Source: JACCVL01 sp038232655 (GTDB taxonomy: Bacteria; Actinomycetota; Actinomycetes; Propionibacteriales; Nocardioidaceae). From it: a stretch of 24,623 nucleotides of DNA. A program made the position numbers and the translations under genes. The stretch spans positions 1 to 24,623 of the forward strand of contig JBBSNM010000040.1 of the NCBI GenBank assembly GCA_038232655.1, in the 5' to 3' direction. The notes under the pieces are model-generated. The model worked only from the letters and a program-made list of their open reading frames with translations. It was not told the DNA's origin and searched no databases. Shown piece by piece: positions 1 through 9,555 of this stretch. The number at the start of each line of letters is the position of its first letter. Within the stretch, counting starts at the first letter, position 1.

Positions 1-1290
<1,290 letters not shown>

Positions 1291-1297
1291 CGGGCCA

Positions 1298-1327
1298 AAC
1301 TTACGGCCCAGTAGGCGAGGCGTCGAG
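1298..1327 (-). promoter_or_regulatory. Predicted leaderless promoter of gltA
   Basis: Read on the minus strand, a CTCGAC hexamer (1327-1322), an 18-base spacer and TAAGTT (1303-1298) are followed by seven bases and then the GTG start of gltA. A transcript beginning at the start codon would have no leader. The spacing resembles the promoter before the gene at 3863. This is a sequence match only. Confidence 0.5.
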
Positions 1328-1340
1328 TTTGTCTCTCGTT

Positions 1341-1370
1341 TTGACCCCTGTCCGGTGCCGCCGGTACGCT
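1341..1370 (+). promoter_or_regulatory. Predicted promoter of rplM-rpsI-glmM
   Basis: TTGACC (1341-1346), an 18-base spacer and TACGCT (1365-1370) match the actinobacterial housekeeping consensus TTGACN / TANNNT. Transcription would start near 1376, leaving a leader of about 70 bases before rplM. It lies back to back with the gltA promoter without overlapping it. Confidence 0.6.
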
Positions 1371-1380
1371 GGGCGGCTGT

Positions 1381-1426
1381 CCGTGGGGATGTGCATCCCC
1401 GGCGGCGAACCACTTTCCAACCACGG
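1381..1426 (+). promoter_or_regulatory. Structured leader upstream of rplM
   Basis: CCGTGG (1381-1386) can pair with CCACGG (1421-1426). Inside lies GGGGAT/ATCCCC (1385-1390 with 1395-1400) around a GUGC loop. The two helices compete for 1385-1386. The structure sits in the predicted leader just before the ribosome-binding site, where autogenous control of ribosomal protein operons often acts. Whether it binds L13 is inference. Confidence 0.35.
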
Positions 1427-1445
1427 CTCGAACGAAGGTTCCAGG

Positions 1446-1889
1446 TTGCGTACGTACAGCCCCAAGCCCGCCGACGTGCAGCGTCAGTGGCATGTCATCG
1501 ATGCCACGGACGTCGTGCTCGGGCGGCTGGCTGTGCAGAGCGCGACCCTGCTGCGGGGCAAGCACAAGCCGATGTACGCACCGCACGTCGACACCGGTGA
1601 CTTCGTGGTCATCGTCAACGCCGGCAAGGTGGCCCTGGGTGGCGACAAGCGTGCGACCAAGCTCGCGTACCGGCACTCGGGCTACCCCGGTGGGCTGAAG
1701 TCGACGACGGTCGGCCAGCTGCTGGACAAGGATCCACGCCGTGCCGTCGAGAAGGCCGTGTGGGGAATGCTGCCCAAGAACAAGCTCGGCCGGCAGCTGC
1801 TCAAGAAGCTCAAGGTCTATGCGGGGCCTGAGCACCCGCACGCCGCGCAACAGCCGCAGGCGTTCGAGATCACCCAGATTGCTCAGTGA
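1446..1889 (+). CDS. rplM: 50S ribosomal protein L13
   Basis: Protein L13 of the large ribosomal subunit, an early assembly protein. The 147-residue product begins LRTYSPKPADVQRQWHVID and carries the family blocks DATDVVLGRLA, GDFVVIVNA and WGMLPKNKLGRQ, with a C-terminal HPHAAQQPQ segment typical of actinobacterial L13. I place the start at the TTG at 1446 because homologues begin MRTYSPK there and because GAAGG (1434-1438) lies seven bases upstream. The open frame extends back to 1329, but those residues do not resemble L13 and would overlap the predicted promoter. The gene is followed closely by rpsI, in the standard rplM-rpsI operon. Confidence 0.96.
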   Translation: MRTYSPKPADVQRQWHVIDATDVVLGRLAVQSATLLRGKHKPMYAPHVDTGDFVVIVNAGKVALGGDKRATKLAYRHSGYPGGLKSTTVGQLLDKDPRRAVEKAVWGMLPKNKLGRQLLKKLKVYAGPEHPHAAQQPQAFEITQIAQ

Positions 1890-1897
1890 GGGACACC

Positions 1898-2419
1898 GTG
1901 GCTGACAGCACCATCGACACGACCGCGACCACCGACGACGGTGAGGTGGACTTCACCACCGACGAGGAGGGTGTCGCCTACAGCTCGGAGAGCACCCGCT
2001 CACCGGATGCGCCGGCCCGGCCGGCCACCATCGGTCCCGCGGCGGCGACCGGCCGACGCAAGGAGGCCGTGGCCCGGGTTCGGCTCGTGCCAGGGTCGGG
2101 CGGCTGGTCGATCAACGGTCGAGCACTGGATGCGTACTTCCCCAACAAGCTGCACCAGCAGACGGTGTCCGAGCCGTTCGTACGCACCGACCTGACCGAC
2201 CGCTTCGACGTCGTGGCCCGCATCCACGGCGGCGGCATGACCGGTCAGGCGGGCGCGCTGCGTCTCGGCGTGGCCCGAGCCCTCAACGAGCTGGACAACG
2301 AGGCCAACCGTCCCTCGCTCAAGGGCGCCGGCATGCTCACTCGCGACGCGCGGGTCAAGGAGCGCAAGAAGGCCGGGCTCAAGAAGGCGCGCAAGGCGCC
2401 GCAGTACTCCAAGCGCTGA
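1898..2419 (+). CDS. rpsI: 30S ribosomal protein S9
   Basis: Protein S9 of the small ribosomal subunit, whose C-terminal tail reaches the P-site tRNA. The conserved body runs from GRRKEAVARVR through the INGR, YFPNKLHQQ and GGGMTGQAGALRLGVARAL blocks to the invariant basic end KKARKAPQYSKR. About 50 acidic residues precede it, a long extension also common in actinobacterial S9. I chose the GTG at 1898 (173 residues) because GAGGG lies about five bases upstream. A GTG at 1886 that overlaps the rplM stop would add four residues and cannot be excluded. The gene is translated right after rplM and lies eight bases before glmM. Confidence 0.95.
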   Translation: MADSTIDTTATTDDGEVDFTTDEEGVAYSSESTRSPDAPARPATIGPAAATGRRKEAVARVRLVPGSGGWSINGRALDAYFPNKLHQQTVSEPFVRTDLTDRFDVVARIHGGGMTGQAGALRLGVARALNELDNEANRPSLKGAGMLTRDARVKERKKAGLKKARKAPQYSKR

Positions 2420-2427
2420 CCCGGCGC

Positions 2428-3807
2428 GTGCCCCGGATCTTCGGGACCGACGGCGTCCGCGGGGTCGCCAACGTCGACCTCACCGCCGAGCTGGCGCTGG
2501 ACCTGTCGGTCGCTGCCGCGCACGTGCTCGGCGAGACCGGCGCCTTCGCCGAGGGCGAGCACCCCACGGGCCGCCCGATTGCGGTCGTCGGCCGAGACGG
2601 GCGGGCGTCGGGGGAGTTCCTCGAGGCCGCCGTGATCGCGGGGCTCGCGAGCGCCGGTGTCGACGTGCTGCAGGTCGGCGTGCTGCCCACCCCGGGGATC
2701 GCCTTCCTGACCGCGGCCACCGACGCCGACCTGGGCGTGGTGCTCTCAGCCAGTCACAACGCGATGCCCGACAACGGGCTCAAGTTCCTCGCCCGCGGCG
2801 GGGTCAAGCTCGACGATGCCACCGAGGCAGCCGTCGAGCAGCGGCTGCGTGAGCCCTGGCAGCGCCCGACCGGCGCGGCCGTGGGGCGGGTGCAGGCAAT
2901 GGTGCGTGGACTGGATCGCTACGTCGACCACCTGGTGGGCACGATGCCCCACGACGCCGACCCGGCCCGGCTCGGCCGACTTCGGGTGGTGGTCGACTGC
3001 GCCAACGGCGCCGCCTTCCAGTCCGCGCCGCTGGCCCTTTCGCGGCTGGGTGTCGAGGTGGTCGCGATCCACGCCGAACCTGACGGATTGAACATCAACG
3101 ACAACTGCGGGTCGACCCACCTCGATGACCTGCGAGCCGCGGTTCGCGACACCGGAGCCGACCTCGGCTTCGCCCATGACGGCGACGCCGACCGGTGCCT
3201 GGCCGTCGACGAGCGTGGTGAGGTCGTGGACGGCGACCAGCTGCTGGCGATCCTCGCGGTCGCCCTGCGTGACCAGCACCGGCTGCGCGGCGACACCGTC
3301 GTGGCCACCGTGATGAGCAACCTCGGCTTCATGCAGGCGATGGCCCGTGAAGGCGTGTCGGTCGAACAGACACCGGTAGGTGACCGCTACGTGCTGGCCG
3401 CGATGAACCGCGGCGGCTGGTCCCTCGGAGGTGAGCAGTCCGGGCACGTGATCCTGCGCGACCACGCCACCACCGGCGACGGGGTGCTGACAGCCGTGCA
3501 GGTGCTGGCCCGGATGGCGCAGACCGGCGCGTCATTGACAGAGCTCGCCGCGGTGATGACCGCGCTGCCGCAGGTGCTCGTCAACGTGCGGGGCGTCGAC
3601 AAGGCGCGTGCCGGTGACGACCCCGACGTGGTGGCAGCCGTCGACGCCGCGGCGGCCGAGCTGGGCAACCAGGGTCGGGTGCTGCTTCGCCCGTCGGGCA
3701 CCGAGCCGCTCGTACGGGTGATGGTCGAGGCGCCTACCCCTGACCTGGCCAACGCCGTCGCCGGCCGGCTCGCCGACGTGGTCCGCCACCGGCTCGCGCT
3801 GGCCTGA
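2428..3807 (+). CDS. glmM: Phosphoglucosamine mutase
   Basis: Interconverts glucosamine-6-phosphate and glucosamine-1-phosphate on the way to UDP-N-acetylglucosamine for cell-wall synthesis. The 459 residues match the family length. The N-terminus PRIFGTDGVRGVAN is characteristic. The phosphoserine loop VLSASHNAMPDNG is at about residues 105-117, with Ser109 the expected phosphorylated serine. The metal loop HDGDADRC holds Asp251, Asp253 and Asp255, and the phosphate-binding loop RPSGTEPLVRV is near the C-terminus. The GTG start is eight bases after the rpsI stop, so it is probably cotranscribed with the ribosomal genes. GlmS, the preceding enzyme of the pathway, is encoded 2 kb downstream. 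Confidence 0.96.
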   Translation: MPRIFGTDGVRGVANVDLTAELALDLSVAAAHVLGETGAFAEGEHPTGRPIAVVGRDGRASGEFLEAAVIAGLASAGVDVLQVGVLPTPGIAFLTAATDADLGVVLSASHNAMPDNGLKFLARGGVKLDDATEAAVEQRLREPWQRPTGAAVGRVQAMVRGLDRYVDHLVGTMPHDADPARLGRLRVVVDCANGAAFQSAPLALSRLGVEVVAIHAEPDGLNINDNCGSTHLDDLRAAVRDTGADLGFAHDGDADRCLAVDERGEVVDGDQLLAILAVALRDQHRLRGDTVVATVMSNLGFMQAMAREGVSVEQTPVGDRYVLAAMNRGGWSLGGEQSGHVILRDHATTGDGVLTAVQVLARMAQTGASLTELAAVMTALPQVLVNVRGVDKARAGDDPDVVAAVDAAAAELGNQGRVLLRPSGTEPLVRVMVEAPTPDLANAVAGRLADVVRHRLALA

Positions 3808-3826
3808 GCCGCCGCCGGTGAATTGG

Positions 3827-3856
3827 TTCGACCTTGGCCACGGGCTGGGCTAGCGT
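3827..3856 (+). promoter_or_regulatory. Predicted leaderless promoter of tandem-GNAT gene
   Basis: TTCGAC (3827-3832), an 18-base spacer and TAGCGT (3851-3856) are followed by six bases and the GTG start at 3863. The start of transcription would coincide with the start codon. No Shine-Dalgarno sequence lies in front of the GTG. Confidence 0.55.
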
Positions 3857-3862
3857 CAAAGT

Positions 3863-4894
3863 GTGCGGATCGGCGAGCTCGACGTCTTCGACGACGGAGA
3901 CTTCGCTCGCTTCTACGACGTGTACGCCGCCGCAAACCGAGCGGGCCGCGAGCACGCCGACACCTGGGCGCTGCTCGAGCTGCGCGCGGCACATCGCGCA
4001 CCGAGCGCGGCCGTCGAGCGTCGGACCTGGCTCGGGCGGGTCGACGGTGCGGTGGTAGCCGTGGGCGGCGTCGAGCTGCCGCTCATGGACAACACCGACC
4101 TCGTCGAGCTGGACGCAGCCGTCGCGCCCGGGCACCGGCGGCGGGGGTACGGGCGGGCGATGGCCCGGCACCTGTGCGCTGAGGCCCACCGGACCGGTCG
4201 ACGGCTGGCGACCTGCTGGGTGTTCGGCGGGATGCTCGACGACGCCGGCCAGCTGGTCGAACGCAGCCCGGGCAGCCACTTCTGCACGGCCCTCGGCCTC
4301 ACCGAGCGCAACACCGACGTCCACCGGATGCTCGACCTGCCGGTGGCCGACGAGTTGCTCACCGACCTAGCCAACGAGGCGGCGCCGCACCGCCAGGCGT
4401 ACTCGCTGATCAGCTGGACCGACCCGTGTCCGGACGAACACGTGGCGGCGTACTGCGCGCTGAAGGAGGCCATGATCGCCGAGGCGCCGCTGGGCGACCT
4501 CGAGCTGGAACCCGAACGTTGGGACGAGCAGCGGCTGCGGGAGGCCGAGGCCGAGCTGGCCGCGATGGGACGCACCCGCCACGTCGTGGTCGCGGTCGCC
4601 GCGGACGGAGCCATCGTGGCGCACAACGAGGTCCTGCACGCCGCGCACGACCCGGGGCGGCTGTACAACTGGGACACCCTCGTGCTGCCCGGCCACCGGG
4701 GGCACCGGCTGGGTCTGGCCATGAAGGTTGCCAACCTGCGCCGCGTACAGCACCAGCACCCCGACGGTCGCGAGCTGCACACCCACAACGCGAAGCAGAA
4801 CGCACCCATGGTGGCGGTCAACGACCTGCTGGGCTTTCGCCCGGTCGAGCTGGTCGGTGAGTGGCAGGGCGAACTGTCCGCGATGACGCCCTGA
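3863..4894 (+). CDS. Tandem-domain GNAT acetyltransferase, substrate unknown
   Basis: Predicted acetyl-CoA-dependent N-acetyltransferase of 343 residues with two GNAT folds. The first carries VELDAAVAPGHRRRGYGRAMARHL near residues 87-110, with the (Q/R)xxGxG/A acetyl-CoA loop as RRRGYG. The second carries VLPGHRGHRLGLAMKVANLRR and then NAPMVAVNDLLGFRPVE, which is the A and B motif region. Two-domain actinobacterial GNATs of this type are common and mostly uncharacterised. Mycothiol synthase also has two GNAT domains, but its characteristic second-domain sequence is not seen here. The gene has its own predicted leaderless promoter and lies alone between glmM and coaA, converging on coaA with a 20-base gap. 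The substrate cannot be inferred. Confidence 0.85.
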   Translation: MRIGELDVFDDGDFARFYDVYAAANRAGREHADTWALLELRAAHRAPSAAVERRTWLGRVDGAVVAVGGVELPLMDNTDLVELDAAVAPGHRRRGYGRAMARHLCAEAHRTGRRLATCWVFGGMLDDAGQLVERSPGSHFCTALGLTERNTDVHRMLDLPVADELLTDLANEAAPHRQAYSLISWTDPCPDEHVAAYCALKEAMIAEAPLGDLELEPERWDEQRLREAEAELAAMGRTRHVVVAVAADGAIVAHNEVLHAAHDPGRLYNWDTLVLPGHRGHRLGLAMKVANLRRVQHQHPDGRELHTHNAKQNAPMVAVNDLLGFRPVELVGEWQGELSAMTP

Positions 4895-4914
4895 CCGGCC
4901 GAGGCGTCGCCGGG

Positions 4915-5853
4915 TCAGCGTTTGCGCAACCGCACCCACCGCACCGCGTGGTCGTTTCCCTTGCGCAGCACCAGCGTCGCCCGCGCACGGGTCGGACGGA
5001 TGTTCGCCTCCAGGTTGGGACCGTTGATGGCGTCCCACAGCTCGCCTGCGCGGACGGTCGCCTCGTCGGGGCTGAGGTCGGCATAGCGGCGGAAGTACGA
5101 CGCCGGGTTGCGGAAGGCCGTCTCCCGCAGCCGCAGGAAGCGCTCGACGTACCACTGCCGGATGTCCCGGGTGGCGGCGTCGACATACAGGCTGAAGTCG
5201 AAGAAGTCGCTGATCGCCAGCCCGGTGCGACCGTCACGCCGCACGCCGGCCGGCTGCAGCACGTTCAGCCCCTCGACGATCACGATGTCGGGGCCACGCA
5301 GCATCAGCCGTTGGTCGGTCACGTCGTAGTGCAGGTGTGAGTACAGCGGCGCACCGACCTCGTCGACGCCGGCCTTCACCTCCATCACGAAGCGCAGCAG
5401 CGACTTGCGGTCGTACGACTCCGGGAAGCCCTTGCGCTCGAGCAGGCCGCGGCGCTCAAGCTCGGTGTTGGGCCACAGGAAACCATCGGTGGTGACCAGC
5501 GCGACCTGAGGGTGCTGCGGCCAGCGGGCAAGCAGCTCGCGCAGCAGTCGAGCGGTCGTCGACTTGCCGACCGCGACCGACCCGCCGATGCCGATGACGA
5601 ACGGGCTGCGTCCCGGCCGCGGTCGGCGCAGGAACCGCTCGGTCGCGCGATGCAGCTCATCGGAGTAACGGACCTGCAGGCTGAGCAGGTCGCTCAGCGG
5701 TCGGTAGACCTCGATCACCTCGGCCGGGTCGAGCGCGTCGCCGAGACCGCGCACCCGAGCCAGCTCAGCGTCGGTGAGGTCGCTACCGGTCGACGAGGCG
5801 AGCAGGGCCCACGCGTTGCGGTCCAGCTCGACGTATGGGGAAGCCTCGGCCAT
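4915..5853 (-). CDS. coaA: Pantothenate kinase, type I
   Basis: Phosphorylates pantothenate, the first and usually controlling step of coenzyme A synthesis. The 312-residue product matches bacterial type I CoaA. It shows the N-terminal YVELDRNAWALL block, the Walker A loop GIGGSVAVGKSTTARLL at about residues 93-109, TTDGFLWPN, KGFPESYD, the HYDV and VEGLNVLQ blocks, and the C-terminal LRKGNDHAVRWVRLRKR. I chose the ATG at 5853 since MAEASPYVELDR matches homologous N-termini; the frame is open further upstream but runs into glmS. It is divergent from glmS across 45 bases. A weak CAGACT lies seven bases before the ATG, so this start may also be leaderless. Confidence 0.95.
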   Translation of the reverse strand: MAEASPYVELDRNAWALLASSTGSDLTDAELARVRGLGDALDPAEVIEVYRPLSDLLSLQVRYSDELHRATERFLRRPRPGRSPFVIGIGGSVAVGKSTTARLLRELLARWPQHPQVALVTTDGFLWPNTELERRGLLERKGFPESYDRKSLLRFVMEVKAGVDEVGAPLYSHLHYDVTDQRLMLRGPDIVIVEGLNVLQPAGVRRDGRTGLAISDFFDFSLYVDAATRDIRQWYVERFLRLRETAFRNPASYFRRYADLSPDEATVRAGELWDAINGPNLEANIRPTRARATLVLRKGNDHAVRWVRLRKR

Positions 5854-5885
5854 GCGTTTCAGTCTGCCGGGGCGGTCCGCATCGG

Positions 5886-5891
5886 TAGGCT
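5886..5891 (+). promoter_or_regulatory. Predicted -10 element of leaderless glmS promoter
   Basis: TAGGCT ends seven bases before the glmS ATG at 5899, the spacing expected when transcription begins at the start codon. The matching -35 position (TCTGCC, about 5863-5868) is a poor match. No Shine-Dalgarno sequence is present, only a run of C. Confidence 0.45.
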
Positions 5892-5898
5892 GCCCCCC

Positions 5899-7746
5899 AT
5901 GTGCGGCATCGTCGGTTACGTCGGTCAGCAGGAGGCGCTCGGCGTCGTCGTGGACGGCCTGCGTCGGCTGGAGTATCGCGGGTACGACTCCGCCGGCGTT
6001 GCGCTCGCGTGTGCCGGCGACCTGCACGTGGCCAAGCGGGCCGGCAAGATCGCCAACCTCGACAAGCTGCTCGCCGAGGAACCGCCGCCCCCCACGACGG
6101 CGGGCATCGGCCACACCCGATGGGCCACGCACGGCGCCCCCAACGACACCAACGCACATCCGCACGTCGACTGCGGGAGTCGAGTGGCGGTCATCCACAA
6201 CGGCATCATCGAGAACTTTTCCGAGCTGCGGGTCGAGTTGGAGCGCGCCGGCCACGAGCTGGCCTCCGAGACCGACACCGAGATCGTGGCGCACCTGCTG
6301 GAGGGGGCGCTGCCCGCCAACGGGGACGACCTGGGTGAGGCACTGCGGGTGGTCTGCCGCCGGCTGCGGGGGGCCTTCACGCTGGTCGTCGTCGATGCCC
6401 AGGCGCCCGATGTTGTCGCGGCCGCGCGGCGCAACTCACCGCTGGTCGTCGGGCGGGGCGACGGTGAGAACTTCGTCGCCTCCGACGTGGCCGCCTTCAT
6501 CGCGCACACCCGCGACGCCGTCGAGCTCGGGCAGGACCAGGTGGTGGTCGTGACGCGCGACGACGTCGTGATCACCGACTTCTACGGCGAGTCGGCGCAG
6601 GGGACCCCGTATCGCGTCGACTGGGACGCCGCGGCGGCCGAGAAGGGCGGCTACGACTGGTTCATGCTCAAGGAGATTGACGAGCAGCCGCAGGCCGTGG
6701 CCGACACCCTGCTGGGCCGCTTCAGCCCCAACGGCACCCTGCAGCTGGACGAGATGCGGCTGACCGATGGTGACCTGCGCGACATCGACAAGGTGATCAT
6801 CATCGCGTGCGGCAGCGCGTTCTACTCGGGGCTGGTCGCCAAGTACGCCATCGAGCACTGGACCCGGGTGCCGTGCGAGGTCGAGCTTGCCAGCGAGTTC
6901 CGTTACCGCGACCCGGTGCTGGACCGCTCGACGCTGGTCGTGGCGATCAGCCAGTCGGGCGAGACCATGGACACCTTGATGGCCACCCGCTACGCCCGTG
7001 CGCAGCGGGCCAAGGTGCTCGCGATCTGCAACACCAACGGCTCGACCATCCCGCGCGAGTCCGACGCGGTCATCTACACCCATGCCGGGCCAGAGGTGGC
7101 CGTGGCCTCGACCAAGTGCTTCCTCGCCCAGATCGTCGCGTGCTACCTGCTGGGGCTCTATCTCGCCCAGGTGCGTGGCACCAAGTACGGCGACGAGATC
7201 GGCACCATCCTCGACCAGCTGCACGGCATCCCGAGCGCGGTGCAGATCATGCTGGACGGCGCGGAGCAGGTGCGCCAGCTGGCCCGTGATCTTGTCGGTG
7301 TCCGGTCGGTGCTGTTCCTCGGCCGGCACGTGGGCTACCCGGTGGCGCTGGAAGGGGCACTCAAGCTCAAGGAGCTGGCCTACCTGCACGCCGAGGGCTT
7401 CGCCGCCGGCGAGCTCAAGCACGGCCCCATCGCCCTCGTCGACCACGGCGTGCCCGTCTTCGTCGTCGCGCCGCCCCGCGCCCGCGAGATGCTGCACGAC
7501 AAGGTCGTCAGCAACATCCAGGAGGTGCGCGCCCGCGGTGCGCGCACGATCGTGCTGGCCGAGGAGGGCGACGATGCCGTGGTCGCGTACGCCGACGAGC
7601 TGATCGTGCTGCCGCGGGTCCCGACGCTGCTGCAGCCGCTGGTGGCGGCCGTGCCGCTGCAGCTGTTCGCCTGCGAGCTCGCTGCGGCGCTGGGACACGA
7701 CGTCGACCAGCCCCGCAACCTCGCCAAGTCCGTCACCGTCGAGTGA
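5899..7746 (+). CDS. glmS: Glutamine-fructose-6-phosphate aminotransferase (isomerizing)
   Basis: Makes glucosamine-6-phosphate from fructose-6-phosphate and glutamine, the committed step of amino-sugar synthesis. The 615 residues match GlmS. The N-terminal glutaminase domain begins MCGIVGYVG, with Cys2 exposed as the nucleophile after Met removal, followed by RRLEYRGYDSAG, GHTRWATHG and HNGIIEN. Two SIS domains follow: the first has IIIACGSAFYSG, ISQSGETMDT and EVAVASTKCF, the second has KELAYLHAEGFAAGELKHGP. The C-terminus ends PRNLAKSVTVE, the usual tail. It heads a tight operon, with acpS starting four bases after its stop. I saw no glmS ribozyme, which is expected because that element belongs to Firmicutes and the leader here is absent. 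Confidence 0.97.
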   Translation: MCGIVGYVGQQEALGVVVDGLRRLEYRGYDSAGVALACAGDLHVAKRAGKIANLDKLLAEEPPPPTTAGIGHTRWATHGAPNDTNAHPHVDCGSRVAVIHNGIIENFSELRVELERAGHELASETDTEIVAHLLEGALPANGDDLGEALRVVCRRLRGAFTLVVVDAQAPDVVAAARRNSPLVVGRGDGENFVASDVAAFIAHTRDAVELGQDQVVVVTRDDVVITDFYGESAQGTPYRVDWDAAAAEKGGYDWFMLKEIDEQPQAVADTLLGRFSPNGTLQLDEMRLTDGDLRDIDKVIIIACGSAFYSGLVAKYAIEHWTRVPCEVELASEFRYRDPVLDRSTLVVAISQSGETMDTLMATRYARAQRAKVLAICNTNGSTIPRESDAVIYTHAGPEVAVASTKCFLAQIVACYLLGLYLAQVRGTKYGDEIGTILDQLHGIPSAVQIMLDGAEQVRQLARDLVGVRSVLFLGRHVGYPVALEGALKLKELAYLHAEGFAAGELKHGPIALVDHGVPVFVVAPPRAREMLHDKVVSNIQEVRARGARTIVLAEEGDDAVVAYADELIVLPRVPTLLQPLVAAVPLQLFACELAAALGHDVDQPRNLAKSVTVE

Positions 7747-7750
7747 GCCG

Positions 7751-8107
7751 GTGATCGTGGGGGTGGGCATCGACGTCGTGGATGTCGCCCGCTTCGAGGC
7801 CAGCCTGACGCGTACGCCCGGGTTGCGGTCGCGGCTGTTCACCACCGCCGAGCAGCAGCGGCCGCCCGCCTCGTTGGCCGCCCGGTTCGCGGCGAAGGAG
7901 GCGCTGGCCAAGGCGCTCGGCGCCCCCGCCGGACTGCACTGGATCGATGCCGAGGTTGTCAGCGGCACCGACGGACGCCCGCACCTGTCCCTCACCGGCG
8001 GCGTCGCGACGTCGGCGGAGACGCTGGGTGTTGACCACGTGCACGTGTCGCTGTCACACGACGCCGGCATCGCGTCGGCGGTCGTGGTGCTGGAGGGGTT
8101 GGCGTGA
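7751..8107 (+). CDS. acpS: Holo-[acyl-carrier-protein] synthase
   Basis: Transfers 4'-phosphopantetheine from coenzyme A to the serine of acyl carrier protein, activating it for fatty-acid synthesis. The 118-residue product has the two signatures of the AcpS-type transferases: GVGIDVVDVARF with Asp8, and ARFAAKEALAKALG with Glu50, which by family knowledge bind the Mg ion. HVSLSHDAGIASAVVV is the conserved C-terminal block. The loop before the second motif is somewhat shorter than usual. The GTG start lies four bases after the glmS stop, and the stop overlaps the start of nnr, so it is probably translated in series with both. Confidence 0.93.
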   Translation: MIVGVGIDVVDVARFEASLTRTPGLRSRLFTTAEQQRPPASLAARFAAKEALAKALGAPAGLHWIDAEVVSGTDGRPHLSLTGGVATSAETLGVDHVHVSLSHDAGIASAVVVLEGLA

Positions 8108-9555
8108 ACCGGCTGGACCACTACCGGCCGGCCTTCACCGCGGCGCAGATCCGCGCCGCCGAGGGCCAGCTGATGGCCGTGACACCGCCCGGAGCGCTCA
8201 TGCAGCGAGCCGCCGCGGGGCTCGCGGCGGCCTGCGTCGACCTGCTCGGGTCGGTCTACGGTCGCCGGGTGCTGGTGCTCGCCGGCAGCGGTAACAACGG
8301 CGGCGACGCGCTGTTCGCGGGTGCCCGGCTGGCCCGCCGCGGCGCCCAGGTGACGGCGACGCTGCTGCGCCCCGATCAGGTGCACCACGATGGCCTGGCC
8401 GCACTGCGTGCAGCCGGTGGTCGGGTGGCCGAGAGCCTCGACCGTCCGGTCGACTGCGACCTCGCCCTGGACGGCATCGTCGGGATCGGCGCGTCCGGTG
8501 GCCTGCGGCCGGACGCGGCCGCGGTCTGGGAGCGGGTGGGTTCCGCGGGCTGCCCGGTGGTGGCCGTCGACGCGCCGAGCGGTATCGGCGTCGACGACGG
8601 CACCGCCGAGGGCAGTCACGTCGTCGCCGACGTGACGGTGACGTTCGGGGCGGACAAGGTGGGCCTGCTCGTCGGTGCGGGTGCCCGCGCCGCCGGCGCG
8701 GTGCAACTGGTCGACATCGGGCTCGGCCCGCACCTCCCGTCCCCGACGGCGTGCGTCACCACCCGCGCCGCGGTGGTCGCCTGGTTGCGTGCAATGCAGC
8801 CGACGGCCCGATCGCACAAGTACACCCGCGGTGTGGTCGGGGTGGCCGCCGGGTCCGCGCAGTACACCGGCGCCGGGTTGCTGACGGTCTCGGCAGCCGA
8901 CTGCGGGCTGGTCGGGATGGTGCGCTACTCAGGACCCGACGAGGTCGCCGACCGGGTGCGTGTCCGCCACCCCGAGGTGGTCGTCGGCGACGGCCGGGTG
9001 CAGGCCTGGGTCGTGGGCTCCGGCGGTGGGGGTGACGCGGCCGCGGCGCTCGACCGGGCACGCGCCGACGGGGTGCCGTTGGTCGTCGACGCCGACGCCC
9101 TGCAGCACGTCACCGGTCCCCTGCGGGTGCCGGCGCTGCTCACCCCGCACGCCGGCGAGCTCGCCCGGATGCTCGACGTCGAGCGGGCGGACGTCGAGGC
9201 CGACCCGCTGCGCGTCGCCCGGTCGGGGGCCGAGCGGTTCGAGGCTGCGGTGCTGCTGAAGGGCAACCGCACGGTGGTTGCGCCGGCGCCCACGCCCGAC
9301 CAGCCGGTGCCGCCGGCGCTGCTGAACACCACCGGTACCCCCTGGCTGGCCACCGCGGGGGCCGGCGACGTCCTCGCCGGGCTGTGCGGCGCGCTGCTCG
9401 CCGGCTGCCCGGCCAGCCCAGAGGGGGCCGGCGCGATCGCCGCCTGGCTGCACGGCGCGGCCGCCACCTACGCCAGCCAGGGCGCTCCGATCACCGCAGC
9501 GGACGTGGCGCGCGCGCTTCCCGCCGTCGCCGGCGACGTGCTGGCCGGCTCGTGA
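8104..9555 (+). CDS. nnr: Bifunctional NAD(P)H-hydrate epimerase and ADP-dependent NAD(P)H-hydrate dehydratase
   Basis: Repairs hydrated NADH and NADPH: the N-terminal YjeF domain epimerises the R and S hydrates and the C-terminal ribokinase-like domain removes the water at the cost of ADP. In the 483 residues the epimerase domain spans about 1-215, with VLVLAGSGNNGGDALFAGARL and the VAVDAPSGIGVDDG block. The dehydratase domain follows, with KYTRGVVGVAAGS, VVDADALQ, LTPHAGELARML, LLKGNRTVV and the nucleotide-binding TAGAGDVLAGLCGAL. Both halves look intact. The GTG start overlaps the acpS stop by four bases and its own stop overlaps the alr start in the same way. Confidence 0.94.
   Translation: MNRLDHYRPAFTAAQIRAAEGQLMAVTPPGALMQRAAAGLAAACVDLLGSVYGRRVLVLAGSGNNGGDALFAGARLARRGAQVTATLLRPDQVHHDGLAALRAAGGRVAESLDRPVDCDLALDGIVGIGASGGLRPDAAAVWERVGSAGCPVVAVDAPSGIGVDDGTAEGSHVVADVTVTFGADKVGLLVGAGARAAGAVQLVDIGLGPHLPSPTACVTTRAAVVAWLRAMQPTARSHKYTRGVVGVAAGSAQYTGAGLLTVSAADCGLVGMVRYSGPDEVADRVRVRHPEVVVGDGRVQAWVVGSGGGGDAAAALDRARADGVPLVVDADALQHVTGPLRVPALLTPHAGELARMLDVERADVEADPLRVARSGAERFEAAVLLKGNRTVVAPAPTPDQPVPPALLNTTGTPWLATAGAGDVLAGLCGALLAGCPASPEGAGAIAAWLHGAAATYASQGAPITAADVARALPAVAGDVLAGS

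Noticed and set aside
3863..4894. Tandem GNAT as mycothiol synthase (MshD)
   Set aside because: The two-domain size fits, but the second domain reads NAPMVAVNDLLGF rather than the sequence typical of MshD, and no mycothiol genes are nearby.
6436..8817. A 793-codon open frame on the minus strand opposite glmS, acpS and nnr
   Set aside because: It is a shadow of GC-rich third positions. It lies opposite three well-conserved genes, and its predicted sequence is low-complexity with no recognisable domain.
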